64,000 nt of DNA from Microbacterium terregens (GTDB lineage: Bacteria > Pseudomonadota > Alphaproteobacteria > Sphingomonadales > Sphingomonadaceae). Below are positions 60,665 to 64,000 of this stretch, piece by piece. The notes below the pieces were generated by a model. It saw only the letters and a list, made by a program, of their open reading frames with translations. It made no database searches and was not told where the DNA came from. A program made the translations under genes and the position numbers. The DNA lies in assembly GCF_027922045.1 (NCBI RefSeq), contig NZ_BSEX01000006.1, positions 602,120 through 666,119 on the forward strand, in the 5' to 3' direction. The number at the start of each line of letters is the position of its first letter. Position 1 is the stretch's first letter.

Positions 60665-60871
60665 ATGATGCACGAGACCGAACCGTCCCACGCGCCCAAG
60701 GCTCCCGCCGCCAGGAAAGGGGCGCCGGTGCTGGGCACTCTGCTGCAGGACGCCTTCGCGCTTCCGCACGATACGCTGATCACCGGCGATCTGCCGTTTC
60801 TTCTTTCACAGCTCTCCCTGCTTCCGCGTACCGAGCCGCGGGAAGATGCGGCGCTCGGGCGCAGCGCCTGA
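60665..60871 (+). CDS. small hypothetical protein
   Basis: 68 residues starting at tandem ATGs (60665 and 60668) behind CAGGAGAGA, a good ribosome-binding site. The N-terminus is polar and basic (HETEPSHAPKAPAARKG). The centre is amphipathic (VLGTLLQDAFALPHDTLITG then LPFLLSQLSLLPR). No family is recognised, and it does not match the anti-sigma factor NepR. It is divergent from the hybrid kinase. Coding status rests on the ribosome-binding site and plausible composition. Confidence 0.5.
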   Translation: MMHETEPSHAPKAPAARKGAPVLGTLLQDAFALPHDTLITGDLPFLLSQLSLLPRTEPREDAALGRSA

Positions 60872-60966
60872 ACCCGCGTTCGCTGCGGCGAAAGTAGCAC
60901 GCGGGCTAGCCGCCGGACCCTCCAACGACGCCGGGTCGGCGGCGCTGGAGGAAGCGCGTTGGTCCG

Positions 60967-61000
60967 CCCATCCCGCCCCACGTGCATGGAGCGGGATGGG
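60967..61000. terminator. hairpin downstream of cystathionine gamma-synthase-family gene
   Basis: CCCATCCCGC / GCGGGATGGG is a perfect 10-bp stem, with an inner CCA/TGG pair, 6 bp beyond the stop of the minus-strand gene. The remainder of 60872-61006 has a weaker CCCGCGT/ACGCGGG pairing and no gene. Confidence 0.6.
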
Positions 61001-61006
61001 TGACCG

Positions 61007-62329
61007 TCACACCGCGTTCAGTGCCTGGTCGAAGTCGGCGATGAGGTCCTCGGCATTCTCGACGCCGATGGAGATGCGCACGAGGTTGTCCGTGATGCCC
61101 AGGTCCTGCTTGCGCTGGTCGGGGACCGACAGATGCGTCATCGCCGCAGGACAGGAAGCGAGCGTCTCCGTACCGCCCAGGCTCACCGCGAGCTTCGCGA
61201 TCTTGAGGTTGTCGAGGAAGGCAAAGCTCTCGCGCTCGCCGCCCTTCAGGTACAGCGAGAAGGTCGATCCGGCACCGCTGCAATGGCGCTGGTAGATGTC
61301 CGCCTGGCGGCTCCCTTCCTTCAAGAACCCCAGGTAGCCCACGCTCTCCACCTTGGGATGATCGCGCAGAAACGCGCAGACCTTGGCCGCATTCTCGCCG
61401 GCACGGCTCATCCGCAACTCCAGCGTCTCCAGGCTGCGCAGCAGCATCCAGGCGGTGTTCGGATCGCAGATCGTGCCGATGGTGTTGCGCATCATGCGGA
61501 CCGGGTCGATCCACTTCTTGGCGCCCGAAATGCCGCCCGCGACCAGGTCCGAATGGCCGCCCGCATATTTGGTCAGGCTGTAGACCACCAGGTCCGCGCC
61601 GTGCCGCAGCGGCTGCTGCCAAAGCGGGCCCAGGAAGGTGTTGTCGATCGCGATCGGCGGCACGGTATCGCCCAGCAGCCGGTCGCGCACGCGCGCCACC
61701 GCCTCGATGTCGACCAGCGCGTTGGTGGGATTGGCCGGACTCTCGAGATAGATCAGCGAGACGTTACCCTGCGCCTTCGCCCGCTCGATCACGGTGGCGA
61801 TCTCTTCCTCGGTGGCGCCCGCCGGGAAATCGAGGAAGGTCACGCCGAAGCGGCCGAGGATGCGGCCGATCAGGGTTTCGGTAGCGGCATAGAGCGGGGC
61901 GGAATGCACGATCACGTCGCTGGGCTTCACCAGCGCCAGCATCAGCGTCGCGATCGCCGACATGCCGGAAGAAAAGACCAGCGCGTCCTCCGCATCTTCC
62001 CAGATGCCCAGGCGATCCTCCAGGATTTCCTGGTTCGGCCCGTTGAAGCGCGAGTAGACGAGGCCGTCGACCCCGCCCGGCCGCTTGCCGGTCACCCCTT
62101 CGAAGTGGCGCTTGCCGGCCGCGGCATTCTCGAACACGAAGGTCGACGTCAGGAAGATCGGCGGCTTCAGCGAGCCTTCGGACAGCGCCGGATCATAGGC
62201 GTGACCCATCATCAGCGTGGAGGGGGAAAGGCGGCGGCCGCCCACCTCCAGTATCTCCGGCCGTGGCCGGCGGCGGGTCGTGGCCCCGGTGATTTCGGCT
62301 TCGGTTTCGGGGTTCGATGATCCGCTCAT
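61007..62329 (-). CDS. cystathionine gamma-synthase/methionine gamma-lyase-family PLP enzyme
   Basis: 440-residue Cys/Met-metabolism PLP enzyme. The Schiff-base lysine is K254 in VVYSLTKYAGGHSDLVAGG. YSRFNGPNQEILEDRLGIWE, LVFSSGMSAI and LIYLESPANPTNALVDI are the family's cofactor- and substrate-binding blocks. A ~45-residue polar N-terminal extension (MSGSSNPETEAEITGATTRR) precedes the fold. The start at 62329 follows GAGAGGA. It could be a cystathionine gamma-synthase, O-acetylhomoserine sulfhydrylase or gamma-lyase; the sequence alone does not decide. No methionine-biosynthesis neighbours. Confidence 0.88.
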   Translation of the reverse strand: MSGSSNPETEAEITGATTRRRPRPEILEVGGRRLSPSTLMMGHAYDPALSEGSLKPPIFLTSTFVFENAAAGKRHFEGVTGKRPGGVDGLVYSRFNGPNQEILEDRLGIWEDAEDALVFSSGMSAIATLMLALVKPSDVIVHSAPLYAATETLIGRILGRFGVTFLDFPAGATEEEIATVIERAKAQGNVSLIYLESPANPTNALVDIEAVARVRDRLLGDTVPPIAIDNTFLGPLWQQPLRHGADLVVYSLTKYAGGHSDLVAGGISGAKKWIDPVRMMRNTIGTICDPNTAWMLLRSLETLELRMSRAGENAAKVCAFLRDHPKVESVGYLGFLKEGSRQADIYQRHCSGAGSTFSLYLKGGERESFAFLDNLKIAKLAVSLGGTETLASCPAAMTHLSVPDQRKQDLGITDNLVRISIGVENAEDLIADFDQALNAV

Positions 62330-62575
62330 GGCAGTCCTCTCTGCTTGTTTGTCGATCACCCTAGCCGTTCCTGGACCGCTCGCCATCCGTTTCCGGTCGC
62401 CGCAGGCGCCGGTTGGAGCTGGACGCACTTGAAGCGCCGGCCGCCCTCGCCTAGCTTGCGGGAGCGGGCCGGGCCCCTCTGACACCCCACGACGTGGTGT
62501 GATGTCGGACCGCAGAGCATGAGGGGCCTGGCTGATTCCACAATTCTCCGGCCAGTCCCGAACATGGAGTTCGCG
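62330..62575. other. intergenic region with GC-rich inverted repeats
   Basis: Divergent promoter region between the PLP enzyme and the small ORF/Tim44-domain gene. It contains a near-perfect inverted repeat around CCACG-A-CGTGG (about 62487-62497). No recognisable RNA family or protein was found. Confidence 0.4.
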
Positions 62576-62677
62576 ATGACTGCCGCTGACCGGAAGGACG
62601 TGCCCCGTACGCCGCGTGCCGCTTCGCTGGGCACCCGGCGCAGCGGCGCGTCGCCAGCCACGAATGGCGCGGCTTGA
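62576..62677 (+). CDS. 33-residue small ORF upstream of the Tim44-domain gene
   Basis: ATG 62576 follows GGAG with 6-nt spacing and encodes a basic 33-residue peptide (MTAADRKDVPRTPRAASLGT at the N-terminus), ending in TGA 50 bp before the next gene. No homology is recognised. It may be a leader peptide or chance; only the ribosome-binding site supports it. Confidence 0.3.
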   Translation: MTAADRKDVPRTPRAASLGTRRSGASPATNGAA

Positions 62678-62727
62678 GCCAGCAGTCCCATCGCACAATC
62701 GACCCAATCCCAACGCGAGGAAAAGCA

Positions 62728-63684
62728 ATGAAGTCCTTCAAGATCGGCAACCTGGGCGCCATCGCGGCCGGTCTCGCCGTGGCAGCGATGCTCGTCGTTC
62801 CCGATGATGCGGACGCGCGCCGGAGAGGAAGCTTCGGCAGCCGCGGCGCGCGCACCTATGATGCACCGGCCACCACCACGGTGGCTCCCAAATCCACAGC
62901 TCCCGTGCAGCGTTCGATGACGGAGAAGCCGGCTGCTTCAAGCCCTGCGGCGCAGGCCGGCAGGGCCGCTCCTGCCAGGCGCGGCGGCATGGGAAGGGGC
63001 CTGCTTGGCGGCCTCATCGCAGGCGGACTGATCGGGGCGCTGCTCGGCGGCGGTCTGGGTTCGCTTGCCGGCGCAGGGATGCTCATGGCGCTGCTCCAGG
63101 TCGCCCTGATCGGCGGCCTCGTCTGGTTCCTGTTTCGCATGTTCCGTCGCAAGCCCGCGCTCGCCGGGGCGCATGGCGGCGCGATGGCGTCCCCGTTTGC
63201 CGGCTTCCAGCCGCAGCCGGCGCCGCAGCAGCCGTTCTCCCAGGGCTTTCGCACCGCCGCCGTGGCACCGCGCAGCGTGGACATCGACATCGTCGACGCG
63301 GACCGGCGCGACTTCGAGCGGCTGCTGATCGAGGTGCAGGACGCCTTCTCCAAGGAGGATTTCGCGGGCCTGCGTGCGCGGACCACGCCGGAGGTGATGT
63401 CCTATTTCGCCGAGGAACTCAGCCAGAACGCAACCGCCGGCCGGCGCAACAGCGTCTCCGGGACCGCACTGATCGACGCGGAGGTGTCGGAAGCCTGGCG
63501 CGAGGAGGACGCCGACTACGCCACCATCGCCATGCGGTACGAGAGCATCGACGTGATGCTCGACCGGAGCAGCGGCGCCGTCGTGGAGGGGGATCCGGAG
63601 CGGCCGAGCCAGGCGGTCGAGCTGTGGACCTTCAAGCGCGGGGCCGAAGGCCAGTGGCGCCTATCGGCGATCCAGGAAGCCTGA
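62728..63684 (+). CDS. Tim44-like domain membrane protein
   Basis: 318 residues. The N-terminus MKSFKIGNLGAIAAGLAVAA looks like a signal peptide or anchor, ending before a basic RRRGSFGSRGARTYDAP stretch. A Gly-rich hydrophobic segment (about 96-140, GLLGGLIAGGLIGALLGGGL then MALLQVALIGGLVWFLFRMF) forms one or two membrane spans. The C-terminal Tim44/MRP-L45 domain (about 185-318; FERLLIEVQDAFSKEDFAGLR, TPEVMSYFAEEL, VELWTFKRG) resembles bacterial TimA-type proteins. The role is probably in envelope or membrane processes; it is not a protein importer as in mitochondria. GCGAGGAAAAGCA precedes the ATG. Confidence 0.85.
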   Translation: MKSFKIGNLGAIAAGLAVAAMLVVPDDADARRRGSFGSRGARTYDAPATTTVAPKSTAPVQRSMTEKPAASSPAAQAGRAAPARRGGMGRGLLGGLIAGGLIGALLGGGLGSLAGAGMLMALLQVALIGGLVWFLFRMFRRKPALAGAHGGAMASPFAGFQPQPAPQQPFSQGFRTAAVAPRSVDIDIVDADRRDFERLLIEVQDAFSKEDFAGLRARTTPEVMSYFAEELSQNATAGRRNSVSGTALIDAEVSEAWREEDADYATIAMRYESIDVMLDRSSGAVVEGDPERPSQAVELWTFKRGAEGQWRLSAIQEA

Positions 63685-63695
63685 CCGGCTCTGAC

Positions 63696-63731
63696 GCGAT
63701 GCACGGCGAGCCCAGGCTCGCCGTGCATCGC
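63696..63731. terminator. bidirectional terminator hairpin
   Basis: Perfect 17-bp inverted repeat (GCGATGCACGGCGAGCC at 63696-63712 and its complement at 63715-63731) with only CA between arms. It sits between the convergent Tim44-domain and M14 peptidase genes. Confidence 0.75.
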
Positions 63732-63749
63732 CCGCCCCCTGTCTTGTGG

Positions 63750-64000
63750 TTAGGGCCGTGGGCGGAGCTCTCGTCCGATCGGATAGAGGAGGTAGCGGTC
63801 GTCGCGGTAGGGCGACCGCTCGATGAACCAGGCCAGCCGCGCGGCGCCGTCTGCGGCGAAGTCCGGATCGGCCGCCAGCCGGGTCTCGAACGCACTGCGC
63901 AGTGCCGGGTCGCGCGCCAGCATCGCCTCCGCCATCGGCGCGCTGGCATAGCGCTCCATGCCGCCCGACTTCTGGAGCATGCCGGGGAAGAACCCCCAGG
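63750..64000 (-). CDS. M14-family zinc carboxypeptidase, C-terminal fragment
   Basis: Only the last ~82 residues are inside the window; the gene runs off the right edge. The fragment (WGFFPGMLQKSGGMERYAS, MLARDPALRSAFETRLAADP, AARLAWFIERSPYRDDRYLL) ends YPIGRELRPRP. This resembles the C-terminal tail of proteobacterial M14 metallopeptidases, which end in a spaced D-P-x-L, F-x-x-R-x-P and LYPVGR-like pattern. The catalytic zinc residues lie outside the window, so the call rests on tail similarity. Confidence 0.55.
   Translation of the reverse strand, partial: WGFFPGMLQKSGGMERYASAPMAEAMLARDPALRSAFETRLAADPDFAADGAARLAWFIERSPYRDDRYLLYPIGRELRPRP

Noticed and set aside
60665..60871. NepR-like anti-sigma factor near a histidine kinase
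   Set aside because: The size is similar, but the sequence lacks the NepR helix pattern, and no PhyR or EcfG gene is adjacent.

Overview
This 64 kb, high-GC window looks like the chromosome of a sphingomonad-type alphaproteobacterium (Sphingomonas or a close relative). The evidence is the coding style (tightly packed genes with frequent 4-nt ATGA overlaps and occasional TTG/GTG starts), a TonB-dependent receptor/SapC/cupin/flavin-halogenase carbohydrate locus typical of sphingomonads, Caulobacter and Xanthomonas, a GlgE with a long N-terminal extension, a bifunctional PutA next to an Lrp-type regulator, and GC-rich palindromic intergenic repeats. No tRNA, rRNA, insertion sequence, prophage or CRISPR array was seen. 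The organism assignment is an inference from gene content.

Region 1 (43-22109, + strand) is a complete alpha-glucan/trehalose locus: glgE, treS-maltokinase fusion, glgB, glgX, treZ, malQ, treY, glgP, glgC, glgA. The first seven genes are joined by six consecutive 4-nt stop/start overlaps. Together they encode a closed loop: glycogen to trehalose (TreY/TreZ), trehalose to maltose (TreS), maltose to maltose-1-phosphate (kinase domain), then back to glycogen (GlgE, GlgB). The classical ADP-glucose route (GlgC/GlgA) and breakdown enzymes (GlgP, GlgX, MalQ) are also present.

Region 2 (22114-25798) is a divergent Lrp-type regulator and putA (proline catabolism). Region 3 (25839-35779) is a sugar-acquisition locus. 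On the minus strand run a TonB-dependent receptor, SapC, a JmjC-like cupin, a flavin-dependent halogenase and a LacI regulator. On the plus strand is a secreted GH3 glycosidase. Two near-identical GAACGTTC-centred operators lie in the divergent promoter region. This locus holds the least understood biology of the window: an apparently active halogenase and a hydroxylase-like protein embedded in a carbohydrate uptake operon.

Region 4 (36255-44493, - strand) is a propionyl-CoA to succinyl-CoA operon: pccB, an unknown membrane-anchored protein, methylmalonyl-CoA epimerase, methylmalonyl-CoA mutase, bioB (supplying the biotin cofactor), a 37-codon leader-like ORF, and pccA. A divergent D-galactose 1-dehydrogenase-like gene follows.

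Region 5 (45696-64000) is mixed. It holds a palindromic repeat cluster, topA, a membrane protein, a TonB-like protein, a Tat-exported DUF885 hydrolase, a GlxA/AraC regulator divergent from an alpha/beta hydrolase, an OhrR-type MarR regulator, and an FAD-dependent oxidoreductase-rluE-RNase H-like chain. It ends with a PAS hybrid histidine kinase, a cystathionine gamma-synthase-family enzyme, a Tim44-domain membrane protein and the C-terminal end of an M14 peptidase.
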